DNA from: Porphyrobacter sp. GA68
Lineage (GTDB): Bacteria; Pseudomonadota; Alphaproteobacteria; Sphingomonadales; Sphingomonadaceae
Direction of reading: 5' to 3'
Assembly: GCF_022605525.1 (NCBI RefSeq)
Contig: NZ_JAKQYJ010000002.1
Location: forward strand, 62,001 to 126,000
DNA: 64,000 bases
A model generated the notes under the pieces. The model was not told where the DNA came from. It saw nothing but the letters and a program-made list of their open reading frames with translations, and searched no databases. Numbering within the stretch: position 1 is the first letter of the stretch; each line of letters starts with the position of its first letter. The position numbers and the translations under genes are program-made. Positions 51,826-61,327 of this stretch are shown one piece after another.

Positions 51826-52077
51826 TCAGGAGTCGATCGACTTGGCCAGCTGTGCTTCCCGCTCCGCCCGTTCATACTTCAGGCAGTCCAAGATCTTCGC
51901 GCCCGCCAGGAAAACCGAGCCCGTGCAGGCGAGAAAGAGAAGCTGGCCGCCGATGCCGGGATAGGTTGCCAAATATTCCTGTCCCCGGGAGACCGCGCCT
52001 AGTCCCAGAGCGTAGATGATCAGAAACGCCTCGAAGCGGGTTTTGATGACGAACAGGCGCTTCAACTTCTTCCACAT
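51826..52077 (-). CDS. Small membrane protein, two helices
   Basis: An 83-aa protein. A basic N-terminus (W-K-K-L-K-R-L-F-V-I-K-T-R) precedes two hydrophobic segments (A-F-L-I-I-Y-A-L-G-L-G-A, about 17-30; L-L-F-L-A-C-T-G-S-V-F-L, 46-62) and a charged C-terminal helix (Y-E-R-A-E-R-E-A-Q). The loop Q-E-Y-L-A-T-Y-P-G-I-G lies between the helices. The ATG was preferred over an upstream start whose extra residues look non-coding. Function is unknown. Confidence 0.7.
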   Translation of the reverse strand: MWKKLKRLFVIKTRFEAFLIIYALGLGAVSRGQEYLATYPGIGGQLLFLACTGSVFLAGAKILDCLKYERAEREAQLAKSIDS

Positions 52078-52156
52078 AATCAACCTCGTTGCCGACCGCG
52101 TCGTGAGCGGGCACTGGCCGCCAAGTCTAGGCGGCAAAGCTTAACAGTCGAGCAAG

Positions 52157-53407
52157 TTAACGCAGTTCATTCAGTGAAAGAAGCTCCAGAATGGCACGGT
52201 AAGCAGTTTGCGCCTGCTCCTCCAGCGCCGCTGTCCCCAGGTCGGTCGAAGCGATCTGTTCAGGCCATATGTCGCGCACGACCCCCTCGATCTGCGTAAT
52301 CCTGTCCTCGGTCAGCAGAAAGCGCGGATCGACCGTCGCGGGATCGGCCACCACGCGAAGGCGCAGGCATGCGGGGCCGCCGCCATTGGCCATGCTTTGC
52401 CGCACATCGACCGGGATGACGTGCCGAATGGGGCCGTTGCCGGCCAGCATCCGCTGACACCATGTCCAGACTGTTTCGCTGTGGCGGCATTCGTCCGGCA
52501 CGATCAGCGCCATACCTGAACCATCCGGTATGGTGACGAGTTGCGCGTTGAACAGATAGGTGCGGATCGCCTCCTCCAGACTGATCTCTTCTTCCGTCAC
52601 CTCCACCACTTCAAGATCGGGGAAAGCTGCGCGAATGGCCTCGTAGGCGCCCTCCTGATCCGCGAAGGCACGCGCATGGGTGAACAGAACCCGTTCGTTC
52701 GCGACGGCGACGACGTCGTTGTGAAACGCCCCGGCAGCAATGGCATCCGGGTTCTGCTCCACAAAGACACATCGCCGCGGGTCGAGGCCGTGCAGTCGCG
52801 CAACAGCCCTGCTCGCCTGTTCATGCTGACGCGCGGGAAACCGGCCGCCGGAGCGGCCAAAGACGAACACCTCGACCCCGGCCGCGTCATGCCGCCGGCA
52901 CAGCCGCATGTGGTTGGCGGCGCCTTCATCTCCGAACGTCGCCGGCACCGGATCGTGGATGGCAAAGTGGCGTGTGTCGGCGAAGGCGAGGTCAAGCTGA
53001 CGCCGGGTAGCGGGCCACTCCTGCGCGCGGTGGAGCATGGTGGCGAGGTTTGCCGGCGTTATATGGCAGCGGTTATCGCGCGTATCGGGCGCCGGGCTGA
53101 TCGTGGCGGCATTGGCGGTCCACATCGACGAGGCCGACCATGCGGCAGCGAGGAGGGCCGGGTCCGCCGCTTCATCCACCGCAAGGCGGGTGAGCAAGCC
53201 ATGGTTGGGCCGGGGCAGGGGCAGCAGGATGCCCTGTGCAAGGCCCAGCGCGATGTTGCCGCGCATCTTCGCCAACCCCTGCAAGGCGGCGGCTTTGGGG
53301 TGCGAGATGCGGCCGCGGTGATAGGCGCTGGCGATGTTGCCCAGGCTAAGACCGGCATAGTTGTGCGTGGGGCCGATAAGTCCGTCGAAATTGATTTCCT
53401 GCAGCAT
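52157..53407 (-). CDS. astB: N-succinylarginine dihydrolase
   Basis: A 416-aa enzyme of the arginine succinyltransferase pathway, turning N2-succinylarginine into succinylornithine, CO2 and two ammonia. The hallmark start E-I-N-F-D-G-L-I-G-P-T-H-N-Y-A-G-L-S-x-G-N is present. H-N-D-V-V-A-V-A-N contains the catalytic His, and G-G-G-P-A-C-L-R-L-R-V the catalytic Cys near the C-terminus. The ATG is set at the hallmark; the extension upstream has no family support. It lies 84 bp after astA. Confidence 0.96.
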   Translation of the reverse strand: MLQEINFDGLIGPTHNYAGLSLGNIASAYHRGRISHPKAAALQGLAKMRGNIALGLAQGILLPLPRPNHGLLTRLAVDEAADPALLAAAWSASSMWTANAATISPAPDTRDNRCHITPANLATMLHRAQEWPATRRQLDLAFADTRHFAIHDPVPATFGDEGAANHMRLCRRHDAAGVEVFVFGRSGGRFPARQHEQASRAVARLHGLDPRRCVFVEQNPDAIAAGAFHNDVVAVANERVLFTHARAFADQEGAYEAIRAAFPDLEVVEVTEEEISLEEAIRTYLFNAQLVTIPDGSGMALIVPDECRHSETVWTWCQRMLAGNGPIRHVIPVDVRQSMANGGGPACLRLRVVADPATVDPRFLLTEDRITQIEGVVRDIWPEQIASTDLGTAALEEQAQTAYRAILELLSLNELR

Positions 53408-53491
53408 CGCGAAACTCCGCTCGTCAGAGCTTATCAAGAGGTGGGGTTGGCCGTCCGGCACTGTTCCGGCTAAGCGCGGGGCAGGCACGCG

Positions 53492-54508
53492 CTAGCGTGG
53501 GACGCTCCAGACAGTGTCGCCCGGCCGCACGTCGAGCAGGTCGGCGGCCTTGGCGTCGATCGCCACCGTGCCATCGTCCCGCAACTGCTGCCGGGCATAG
53601 CATGCCTGGAAATCGGCGAGGCGGCCGGAGGCGAGCAACGCGTGTGTACCGGTTGAAAGATCGCGCGCGGCCACCTTCAGCTTGCGCGCGTCGGCCACGC
53701 TGCGAACCTGGTCTGTCCGGGCCAGCATGGTCGGGCCGCCGTCGAAGATGTCGACATATCCTTCGAACGAGAAGCCTTCTTGTTCCAGCATCCGCATCGC
53801 TGCCCGCCCGGTGGGATGGGGCAGGCCGATCACTTCGCGGGCTTCTTCGGCCAGCATGGCCATGTACACCGGATGCTTGGGCATCAGGTCCGCGATGAAC
53901 TGGTTGCCGTGAAGGGCATTGAAGTAATCTGCCTCCTGGAAGGTCATGCCAAAGAACCGTCCGGCAACGCCGTCCCAGAAAGGGGAACCGCCGCGTTCGT
54001 CGATGATGCCGCGCAGTTCGGCCAGTACGCGGTCGGCAAAGCGTTGCCGGTGCATGGCGATGAACAGATAGCGGCTGCGCGCCAGGAGCAGACCGAGACC
54101 GCCTGCCCGTTCGTTAGGGTGAAGGAACAAGCCGCCCACCTCGCTGCACCCTTCGAGATCGGTGACGAGGAACAGGAGTTCGGCACGCACCGTCCGGCCC
54201 AATTCCCGGCTGTGCTGGCTGATGGTGTTGATGCGGTATGAATAGAACGGCCAGCGCTGACCCACTTTCGTGAACAGCTGACACGTGCCGCGCACTTCGC
54301 GCGTTTCGGTGTTCTCCAGCACCAGCACGAATGTCTCGTCGACCAGTTCGTTGCCATCGTTGGCGAAGGCGTGCAGCGATCGGTCAAGCTTTTCCGTCAG
54401 CGCGTCCCGGTCCGGCGGCAGGTTGGTAAAGCCGCCGCCAGTGAGCTTGGCCATCTGGTAAATCGGTTCGAGATCGTCCGCGCGGGCGGCGCGAATACGG
54501 AAACTCAC
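53492..54508 (-). CDS. astA: Arginine N-succinyltransferase
   Basis: A 338-aa GNAT-fold enzyme, first in the AST pathway, transferring succinyl from succinyl-CoA to arginine. The start R-A-A-R-A-D-D-L-E-P-I-Y-Q-M-A-K-L-T-G-G-G-F-T-N-L-P is the family signature. L-F-L-H-P-N-E-R-A-G-G-L-G-L-L-L-A-R-S-R-Y-type residues form the CoA pocket, and F-W-D-G-V-A-G-R-F-F near the middle is conserved. GTG start overlaps the stop of the M20 gene (GTGA). Confidence 0.95.
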   Translation of the reverse strand: MSFRIRAARADDLEPIYQMAKLTGGGFTNLPPDRDALTEKLDRSLHAFANDGNELVDETFVLVLENTETREVRGTCQLFTKVGQRWPFYSYRINTISQHSRELGRTVRAELLFLVTDLEGCSEVGGLFLHPNERAGGLGLLLARSRYLFIAMHRQRFADRVLAELRGIIDERGGSPFWDGVAGRFFGMTFQEADYFNALHGNQFIADLMPKHPVYMAMLAEEAREVIGLPHPTGRAAMRMLEQEGFSFEGYVDIFDGGPTMLARTDQVRSVADARKLKVAARDLSTGTHALLASGRLADFQACYARQQLRDDGTVAIDAKAADLLDVRPGDTVWSVPR

Positions 54509-55701
54509 AAGGCATCTCCGCTGGCGAGGTGTTGAAGTACCAGCGCTGAAAGCATCGCCCGTTCCTTGAGCGAGGCAGTCACCAAGTATTCGTCCGGCGA
54601 GTGGATCGCCCCGCCGCGCACCCCCATCGTGTCCACCACCGGCACGCCGAGAGCCGCGATGTTGTTACCGTCGCACACGCCGCCGGTTGGCTGCCACCCG
54701 ATTTCCTGCCCAAGCTGCGCGCCGCATCGCCGAACCAGTTCAAACAGCTTCTGCGCCCGCGCATCGACCGGCTTAGGTGGCCGGGTGACGCCGCCATGCC
54801 GGTCCAGAGCCACCTCGTGCTGCGCCGCGACCGCTTCACTCGCAGCGGCCAGCTCGCCGTCGAACCGGGCCATGGCGGCGGTGGTCTTGGGCCGGATGTT
54901 GAACCGCAGAACGGCGTTGTCGGGCACCACGTTGTTCGCCGACCCGCCGTCGATCCTGGCTGGATTGACGGAAAGGTCGTCCCGCTCCAGCCCCTTCAGC
55001 CTCAGCGCAAGGTCGGCCAGCGCGAGCAGCGCGTTGCGGCCATCCTGCGGGTTCCGGCCTGCATGCGCCGACCGGCCGCGCGCCACGATGGCGTAATTAC
55101 CAGTCCCGCCCCGGGCATGCGCCAGCGTCCCGTCGGGCAGTGCGGAGGGTTCGTAAGTCAGAGCCGCATACTTGTCCCGCGCCAGTTCGGCGATGAGTGC
55201 GGCGGACGCGGTCGAGCCGGTTTCCTCGTCCGAATTGATCATCACGTCGTAACCTACCTGTGCCGCCGCTGTTGATCGCTCGAAAGCGATAAGGGCGTGG
55301 AGGATCACCGCTATTCCGCCCTTCATGTCGGCGGCCCCTGGTCCGTTCAGCACGCCGTCGGCCACCCAGCACTGTTCCTGGAACGGGTGGTCGGCCGCAT
55401 AAACCGTGTCCATGTGTCCGGTCAGCAGCAAACGCCGCTCTGCCGCAGGCCTGACGGAGAGGACAAGGTGGTGGCCATGATCGAGGTCAATCGCGCGACC
55501 TGCGGCATCGATTGCCGTGACCGGCGCTGGCTGGATCAGCGCGACTTCGCCCGGCAGCGCGCTGAACGCCTCCGCCAGAGTCGCGGCCTGCTGCCGCAGC
55601 CCGGCAATGTTGTGTGTGCCGGTGTTGATCGCGCACCATGCCTGCGTCTGCTCCAGCATGGCGTGGGCGTCGATCAACTCCGCCAGTTCGTTCCCCGTCA
55701 T
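54505..55701 (-). CDS. M20-family amidohydrolase (carboxypeptidase G2-like)
   Basis: A 398-aa dizinc amidohydrolase. Metal ligands and catalytic residues are visible: T-G-H-M-D-T-V-Y (His, Asp), G-A-A-D-M-K-G-G (Asp), N-S-D-E-E-T-G-S (two Glu), and the late I-H-S-P-D-E (His). A dimerisation domain (about 185-300) lies between. It is the first gene of the ast operon and overlaps astA. In the classical pathway the last step needs AstE, which belongs to another family, so this enzyme may supply succinylglutamate or succinylornithine hydrolysis. That is inference. Confidence 0.9.
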   Translation of the reverse strand: MTGNELAELIDAHAMLEQTQAWCAINTGTHNIAGLRQQAATLAEAFSALPGEVALIQPAPVTAIDAAGRAIDLDHGHHLVLSVRPAAERRLLLTGHMDTVYAADHPFQEQCWVADGVLNGPGAADMKGGIAVILHALIAFERSTAAAQVGYDVMINSDEETGSTASAALIAELARDKYAALTYEPSALPDGTLAHARGGTGNYAIVARGRSAHAGRNPQDGRNALLALADLALRLKGLERDDLSVNPARIDGGSANNVVPDNAVLRFNIRPKTTAAMARFDGELAAASEAVAAQHEVALDRHGGVTRPPKPVDARAQKLFELVRRCGAQLGQEIGWQPTGGVCDGNNIAALGVPVVDTMGVRGGAIHSPDEYLVTASLKERAMLSALVLQHLASGDAL

Positions 55702-55752
55702 TCCGGTCCCTTAGCCAAGGACGAGGCCAAACCCAAGGGGAAGGGTTGTCAT

Positions 55753-55767
55753 CCCGCGGTACGCGGG
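55753..55767. promoter_or_regulatory. Perfect palindrome in the ast/glcB divergent region
   Basis: CCCGCG-GTA-CGCGGG lies in the 156-bp gap between the divergent ast operon and malate synthase. It could form a hairpin or be read by a dimeric regulator controlling both directions. Only the symmetry is observed. Confidence 0.3.
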
Positions 55768-55857
55768 CCATAGACATCTCCTCCTCCCCGGGAACGCGCA
55801 TTCTAGACCTCCGCTGGCCGGCAGAGTGCCGTGGGCAGCGGCAATTTGCGAGGTGCC

Positions 55858-57954
55858 ATGACAGAACGGGTTGAGCGGGCCAGGCTGAAGGTAGATGCCA
55901 AGCTGGCGGACTTCATCGAACAAGAGGTGCTTGCGCCGCTGGGGCAGGAACCGGCGCTGTTCTGGCAGGGCTTCTGCGACCTTTCGCACGATCTTGCGCC
56001 CCGGAACCGCGCGCTGCTGCAGGCAAGGGAGGATTTGCAGCGGCGGATAGACGGCTGGCACCGGGAACGGCGCGGCAAACCGCTGGACGGTGCGGAATAC
56101 CGCCGGTTTCTTCAAGAGATCGGCTATCTTGTGCTGGAGCCGCAGCCGTTCACCATCGGCACCGATAACGTCGATCCGGAGATTGCCCGGATGGCCGGAC
56201 CGCAGCTGGTGGTGCCGGTGCTGAACGCGCGGTTCCTGCTGAACGCCGCCAATGCGCGCTGGGGCAGCCTGTATGATGCTTTCTACGGAACCGACGCGCT
56301 GGACGCACCGCCTGCCCGGCCCGGCGGTTACGACAAGGACCGCGGGCAGGCAGTGATTGACGCTGCGCGGCGTTTTCTTGACGAGGCGCTGCCGCTGGCG
56401 CGGGGCGGCTGGGCCGATTTGCGGTCGCTGGACGATCTGCCGCTGGCGCGGCCGCAGCAGTATGTCGGCACCACGGAGCGGGGCAGGTTGTTCAAGAACA
56501 ATGGCTTGCACATCGAACTGGTTATCGACCCCGATCATCCGGTCGGCGCCGACGACCCGCTGGGCCTGGCCGATGTGGTGCTGGAATCAGCCCTGACCAC
56601 CATCGTCGATCTGGAGGATTCGGTTGCCGCGGTAGATGCGGCGGACAAGCTGGCGGCCTATCGCAACTGGCTGGGTGTCATCCGTGGCGATCTGGAGGAG
56701 ACGTTCGACAAGGGTGGCCGTCAGCTGACCCGGAAACTGTCCGGCGACAAGACCTACACCGCACCCGATGGCATGCAGCATCAGCTGCCCGGCCGATCGC
56801 TGCTGTTCGTGCGCAACGTCGGCCACCTGATGACCAGTCCGGCGATCCTGCTGCAAGACGGCTCGGAGATACCCGAAGGCATAATGGACGCCGTCGTCAC
56901 CAGCGCCATCGGTGCGCATGACCTGCGTGGGCTGACCCGGTTCGGCAACAGCCGCACCGGCTCCATCTACATTGTTAAGCCAAAGATGCACGGGCCAGAA
57001 GAATGCGCCTTCACAGGGGATCTGTTTGCCCGGACTGAAGATCTGCTGGATCTGCCGCGCAACACCATCAAGGTCGGTGTGATGGACGAAGAGCGCCGCA
57101 CGTCGGCCAACCTCGCGGCCTGCATCCATGCGGTCCGCGAACGGATCGTGTTCATCAACACCGGCTTTCTCGACCGAACGGGGGACGAGATTCACACCTC
57201 CATGCAGGCCGGTCCCATGCTGCGCAAGGGGCAGATGAAGGAGAGCGCCTGGCTGAAGGCGTACGAGACGCGCAACGTTGCCATCGGCCTTGCGTGCGGC
57301 CTGTCGGGCAGGGCCCAGATCGGCAAGGGGATGTGGCCTGCGCCCGACCTGATGCGACAGATGATGGTGGACAAGATCGCCCATCTGCGCGCCGGCGCCA
57401 ATACCGCCTGGGTGCCATCGCCCACGGCCGCGACGCTGCATGCGATCCATTATCACCGGGCGGATGTGTTCGCCCTGCAGAAAGGATTGGGCCCCGCGCC
57501 GGGCCTGGACCAGCTGCTCACCCTACCGCTGGCCGACGGCGTGAACTGGTCGGAAGCCGAGGTGCAGGAGGAACTCGACAATAATTGCCAGGGCCTGCTC
57601 GGCTATGTGGTGCGGTGGATCGACGCTGGCGTGGGCTGTTCCAAAGTGCCCGACATCAACGACGTCGGGTTGATGGAGGATCGTGCGACGCTGCGCATTT
57701 CATCACAGCATATCGCCAACTGGCTTCTGCATGGGGTCGTAACCGAGGAACAGGTAATGGACTCCTTGCGCCGCATGGCGGGCAAAGTCGACCAGCAGAA
57801 TGCCGCCGACCCGCTCTACCGCCCGCTGCTGCAGCACGAGGACGGGCCCGCCTTCAGGGCCGCGTGCGATCTCGTGTTCAAAGGTGCAGAGCAGCCATCG
57901 GGTTATACCGAGCCGCTGCTGCACCATTGGCGGGCGGCGGCCAAGCAGGGGTGA
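55858..57954 (+). CDS. glcB: Malate synthase G
   Basis: A 698-aa monomeric enzyme condensing glyoxylate with acetyl-CoA to malate (glyoxylate or glycolate use). Family-specific length and blocks are present: [49 protein letters not shown] (catalytic Arg and Glu region), and [16 protein letters not shown]. The C-terminal catalytic Asp region N-W-S-E-A-E-V-Q is present. The ATG at T-E-R-V-E-R was chosen. It is followed 5 bp later by an SDR gene. Confidence 0.97.
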   Translation: MTERVERARLKVDAKLADFIEQEVLAPLGQEPALFWQGFCDLSHDLAPRNRALLQAREDLQRRIDGWHRERRGKPLDGAEYRRFLQEIGYLVLEPQPFTIGTDNVDPEIARMAGPQLVVPVLNARFLLNAANARWGSLYDAFYGTDALDAPPARPGGYDKDRGQAVIDAARRFLDEALPLARGGWADLRSLDDLPLARPQQYVGTTERGRLFKNNGLHIELVIDPDHPVGADDPLGLADVVLESALTTIVDLEDSVAAVDAADKLAAYRNWLGVIRGDLEETFDKGGRQLTRKLSGDKTYTAPDGMQHQLPGRSLLFVRNVGHLMTSPAILLQDGSEIPEGIMDAVVTSAIGAHDLRGLTRFGNSRTGSIYIVKPKMHGPEECAFTGDLFARTEDLLDLPRNTIKVGVMDEERRTSANLAACIHAVRERIVFINTGFLDRTGDEIHTSMQAGPMLRKGQMKESAWLKAYETRNVAIGLACGLSGRAQIGKGMWPAPDLMRQMMVDKIAHLRAGANTAWVPSPTAATLHAIHYHRADVFALQKGLGPAPGLDQLLTLPLADGVNWSEAEVQEELDNNCQGLLGYVVRWIDAGVGCSKVPDINDVGLMEDRATLRISSQHIANWLLHGVVTEEQVMDSLRRMAGKVDQQNAADPLYRPLLQHEDGPAFRAACDLVFKGAEQPSGYTEPLLHHWRAAAKQG

Positions 57955-57959
57955 ACCGC

Positions 57960-58739
57960 ATGCCTCGGCTGGCCGGCAGGATCTGTGTGGTTACTGGCGC
58001 GGCAAGAGGGATTGGACGGGCCATCGCCAGCCGCTTCCATCAGGAAGGAGGCCGCGTCCTTGTCACAGATGTCGATGCGGCCGCAGGACAAGCTGCCGCC
58101 GCAGAATTGGGTTCCCGGTTCCTGCCGCTCGACGTTCGCCAGGAAGCGGATTGGGCACGTCTGGCGGAGGCGGTGCCGGTCGCCGATGTCGTGGTGAACA
58201 ATGCGGGCGTCACCGGGTTCGAGGGCGGGCCGACGGCGCACGATCCCGAACATGTCAGCCTGACGGCTTGGCGAGAGGTTCATCGCGTCAACCTCGATGG
58301 GACGTTTCTCGGCTGTCGCTACGCCATCGGCGCGATGAAGGGGAAGGGCGCCGGGTCGATCATCAACATTTCGTCCCGGTCGGGAATGGTCGGCATCCCG
58401 GGAGCCGCCGCCTATGCATCGAGCAAGGCGGCAGTGCGCAACCACACCAAATCCGTCGCGCTGTATTGCGCGCAGCAGGGGTGGCGGATCCGCTGCAACT
58501 CCATCCACCCCGGCGCCATCCTGACGCCGATGTGGGATGCCATGCTGGGCGAGCCGGCGGAGCGGGAGCAGAACATGGCGGAGATCACGGCGGACACGCC
58601 GCTCAAGCGGTTCGGCACACCTGACGAGGTGGCCGCCGTTGCCCTTTTGCTCGCCTCGGACGAGGCGGCTTACATGACCGGAGCCGAACTTTCAGTTGAT
58701 GGCGGGCTGCTTGCCGGATCGGCCGCCTCCCCGAAGTGA
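57960..58739 (+). CDS. Short-chain dehydrogenase/reductase (second copy)
   Basis: A 259-aa SDR. The cofactor motif [11 protein letters not shown] at the second strand (NAD preference), N-N-A-G-V-T, and the catalytic Ser in N-I-S-S-R-S-G with Y-A-S-S-K-A are all present. It shares the diagnostic stretch K-S-V-A-L-Y-C-A with the SDR near the NUDIX gene, so the two are close paralogues. The start ATG lies 5 bp after the malate synthase stop, implying co-transcription. The substrate is unknown. Confidence 0.88.
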   Translation: MPRLAGRICVVTGAARGIGRAIASRFHQEGGRVLVTDVDAAAGQAAAAELGSRFLPLDVRQEADWARLAEAVPVADVVVNNAGVTGFEGGPTAHDPEHVSLTAWREVHRVNLDGTFLGCRYAIGAMKGKGAGSIINISSRSGMVGIPGAAAYASSKAAVRNHTKSVALYCAQQGWRIRCNSIHPGAILTPMWDAMLGEPAEREQNMAEITADTPLKRFGTPDEVAAVALLLASDEAAYMTGAELSVDGGLLAGSAASPK

Positions 58740-58826
58740 CGTCGGTGCACGCCTGATTGAGGCAGCTCGGCAGACCGCAAAGCCCATCCGGTCGGCAATG
58801 TAACCAATTGCCCGTTCCGGCTAGGT

Positions 58827-59297
58827 TCAAGCGAAGTAAACAGCCAGAACTCCCCCGATCGCCCAGAACCCGGCTGCCAGTGCCACGGGCACGAGAAATC
58901 CGCGCTCCGGCTGCAGCTGCGTGTGCGCAACCCGGTGTCTTATCTCAGGCACTGTCTCCGCCATCCGCGCGTCCGGTTCGGCCCTGAGCAGCAGGGAGGC
59001 CAGCGCCGCGCTGCTGAGCGGGTCGCAGAAATTCGCTCCTGCGAAGCCATCCCCGGTCCACACCGCTTGCGCGGGTGCCTGTCTCCCATCGGGCAGATGC
59101 AGGATCAGATGCGCCCCGGGTTCGGGCTGCACCTGTTCCACCGCCATCAGGAAACCGGTCTGGGAAATGTTCAGGAGGCGAGCGGTGCTGACCGTGTCGT
59201 TGATCGTCACTTCAGCCAAAAGTTTGAGCGGTCGGCGGTGATCCTGCCTTGATCCGGCCAATTCCCCAAATGTCTGCTGCTGCGAAGGTATGTACAT
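58827..59297 (-). CDS. PilZ-domain protein with C-terminal membrane helix
   Basis: A 156-aa c-di-GMP receptor candidate. The binding set is intact: R-Q-D-H-R (RxxxR, residues 17-21) and N-I-S-Q-T-G (NxSxxG, 43-48), followed by the barrel strand G-A-H-L-I-L-H-L-P-D-G. The C-terminus has one membrane helix (F-L-V-P-V-A-L-A-A-G-F-W-A-I-G-G-V-L), so the domain is tethered to the inner membrane. No cyclase or phosphodiesterase is nearby. Confidence 0.85.
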   Translation of the reverse strand: MYIPSQQQTFGELAGSRQDHRRPLKLLAEVTINDTVSTARLLNISQTGFLMAVEQVQPEPGAHLILHLPDGRQAPAQAVWTGDGFAGANFCDPLSSAALASLLLRAEPDARMAETVPEIRHRVAHTQLQPERGFLVPVALAAGFWAIGGVLAVYFA

Positions 59298-59353
59298 GAG
59301 GCCATGCTAGGGCGAATTGGTTAAGAGAAGGAAAGCGGAGCAAATGCGCAGGC

Positions 59354-60220
59354 TTACCTAGCCAAGCGGGACAAATGCCGGACCACCGCGCAGAACTCCG
59401 CCACGCTCAGCGTTTCGGCGCGGCGTTGCGGGTCGATCTTTGCCACCTCCAGCGCTTCCAGCGCGCCCGCCACACTCTTCAGCGACTGGCGCAGCATCTT
59501 GCGACGCTGGCCGAACGCGGCTGCGGTCAACCGTTCGAGCATGCCGGCAGGGACGCCCTCGGGCATGGCGGCAGGTTCGAGATGCACTATCGCGCTCATC
59601 ACCTTGGGCGGCGGAGTGAAGGCGCTGCGATGCACCTTCATGGCGAGGCGCGCCGTGCTGCGCCACTGGGCGAGCACCGCAAGCCTGCCGTAAGCAGGCG
59701 TGTCCGGCTGCGCCACGATCCGCTGCGCCACCTCCTGCTGAAACATCAGGGTGAGCGAGGTCCATTGTGGCGGCCATGCCTCTCCGCCAAGCCAGCGGAC
59801 GAGCAGGGCCGTGCCCACATTGTAGGGCAGGTTGGCGACAACGGCGTACGGTTCGCCCATCAGCGCGTTGTGGTCGATGGTCAGTGCGTCGCCTTCGACA
59901 ACCCGCAACTGCCCCGGAAACGCGGTCGCAAGCTCGGCTAGCGCAGGCATGCAGCGCCGGTCCATCTCGATCGCAGTAACGCGCGCGCCCGCGCGCAGCA
60001 GCGCTCTCGTCAGTCCCCCCGGGCCTGGTCCGACCTCCAGTACCGCACGGTTCTTGAGGTCGCCCGGAGTGGCGGCGATGCGGGCAAGCAGCTGCTCATC
60101 GAACAGGAAGTTCTGCCCCAGCGCCTTGCTGGCCGACAGGCCATGACGCGCAATCACATCGCGCAGCGGAGGAAGCAGGTCGCTCACCTGCCGCTCGCGG
60201 TACAAGGATGAGCGGGCCAT
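59354..60220 (-). CDS. rsmA: 16S rRNA dimethyladenosine transferase (KsgA)
   Basis: A 288-aa methyltransferase that dimethylates A1518 and A1519 of 16S rRNA. SAM-binding motif I is [13 protein letters not shown]. The catalytic N-L-P-Y-N-V is present, and the C-terminal helical domain includes [19 protein letters not shown] near the start is the family signature. It completes the lptD-surA-pdxA-rsmA cluster, with a 102-bp gap from pdxA that may hold its own promoter. Confidence 0.97.
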   Translation of the reverse strand: MARSSLYRERQVSDLLPPLRDVIARHGLSASKALGQNFLFDEQLLARIAATPGDLKNRAVLEVGPGPGGLTRALLRAGARVTAIEMDRRCMPALAELATAFPGQLRVVEGDALTIDHNALMGEPYAVVANLPYNVGTALLVRWLGGEAWPPQWTSLTLMFQQEVAQRIVAQPDTPAYGRLAVLAQWRSTARLAMKVHRSAFTPPPKVMSAIVHLEPAAMPEGVPAGMLERLTAAAFGQRRKMLRQSLKSVAGALEALEVAKIDPQRRAETLSVAEFCAVVRHLSRLAR

Positions 60221-60322
60221 CCGGCCGGCATCAGGTTATGGGGCAGAGCTGCGGTCACGTCCCCGCGTTAACATGGACAGCTTGTCCGGCACACCTGCTT
60301 TGCGCCGCTGTCCAACCGATAA

Positions 60323-61327
60323 TCAGCGACGATTGCGCCGCGCCGCGCAGTCACCTGCCATCCGGATCGCAGCCGCCATCGCACCTGGGTTGGCCAATTC
60401 CCGTCCCGCAATGTCGAACGCGGTGCCATGATCGGGCGAGGTGCGCACGATTGGCAGGCCCAGAGTGACATTCACCCCTTCGTCGAAATCCAGCGCCTTC
60501 AGCGGGATCAGCGCCTGATCGTGATACATGCAGATCGCCACATCGTACCGCGCCCGTGCGCGCGGGGTGAACAGGGCGTCGGCGGGATGGGGGCCGGTGA
60601 CGTTCATGCCGTCTGCCCGAAGGGCAGCGATGGCGGGCGTGATGATGCGCACGTCCTCCTCTCCGAACCGGCCGCCCTCTCCTGCGTGGGGATTGAGGCC
60701 GGCAACCGCGATGCGAGGGTGGTGGATAGCAAAATCGTCGCGCAGCGCACGGGCGGTGATGCGGATGCGGCGTTGCAGAAGATCAGGCGAAAGGAGGCCC
60801 GGCACGTCTGCCAGGGCGCAGTGCACCGTCAGCGGCACGGTGCGCAGCGAGGGCCCGGCAAGCATCATGACGGCATCACCCTCCGGCACATCGCACTGCC
60901 CGGCGACAAACTCCGTCTGTCCAGGGCAGTCGAAGCCGATTTTGGCCAATTCGGCCTTGTTGACCGGTCCGGTGACGACGCCTGACACGGTGCCTGATAC
61001 GGCGCTGCGGACTGCCTGTTCCAACGACGCCAGCGCCAGCCTCGCGCCGTCTGCGCAGGGCTGGCCAGGTGTATAGGAGACGGCTGCCACCGGCAACGGC
61101 AGAACCGGCAGCGCGGTGGCAAATGCATGCGCTGCCTCGGTCGGAGAGGCGACTTCCACCACAGGCATTCCGGCTCCGGCTGCCCGCAAAACTTCTACGC
61201 CGCCCATGACCACAAACGACGGCAGCTGTCGCTCTTCTCGTTCCGCCCAGCAGCGGGCGATCAATTCCGGGCCAACACCCGCCGGATCGCCCAGCGACAG
61301 GGCGAGCGGGGGCAGGGCTTCCGTCAA
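60323..61327 (-). CDS. pdxA: 4-hydroxythreonine-4-phosphate dehydrogenase
   Basis: A 334-aa enzyme of pyridoxal phosphate synthesis. L-S-L-G-D-P-A-G-V-G-P-E-L at the start, A-G-L-N-P-H-A-G-E-G-G (metal His), and C-M-Y-H-D-Q-A-L-I-P-L-K (second metal His) are family motifs. T-S-P-D-H-G-T-A-F-D-I-A-G near the C-terminus also fits. It begins with TTG overlapping the surA stop (TTGA); no ATG is available before the conserved block, so a TTG start is likely real. Confidence 0.96.
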   Translation of the reverse strand: MTEALPPLALSLGDPAGVGPELIARCWAEREERQLPSFVVMGGVEVLRAAGAGMPVVEVASPTEAAHAFATALPVLPLPVAAVSYTPGQPCADGARLALASLEQAVRSAVSGTVSGVVTGPVNKAELAKIGFDCPGQTEFVAGQCDVPEGDAVMMLAGPSLRTVPLTVHCALADVPGLLSPDLLQRRIRITARALRDDFAIHHPRIAVAGLNPHAGEGGRFGEEDVRIITPAIAALRADGMNVTGPHPADALFTPRARARYDVAICMYHDQALIPLKALDFDEGVNVTLGLPIVRTSPDHGTAFDIAGRELANPGAMAAAIRMAGDCAARRNRR

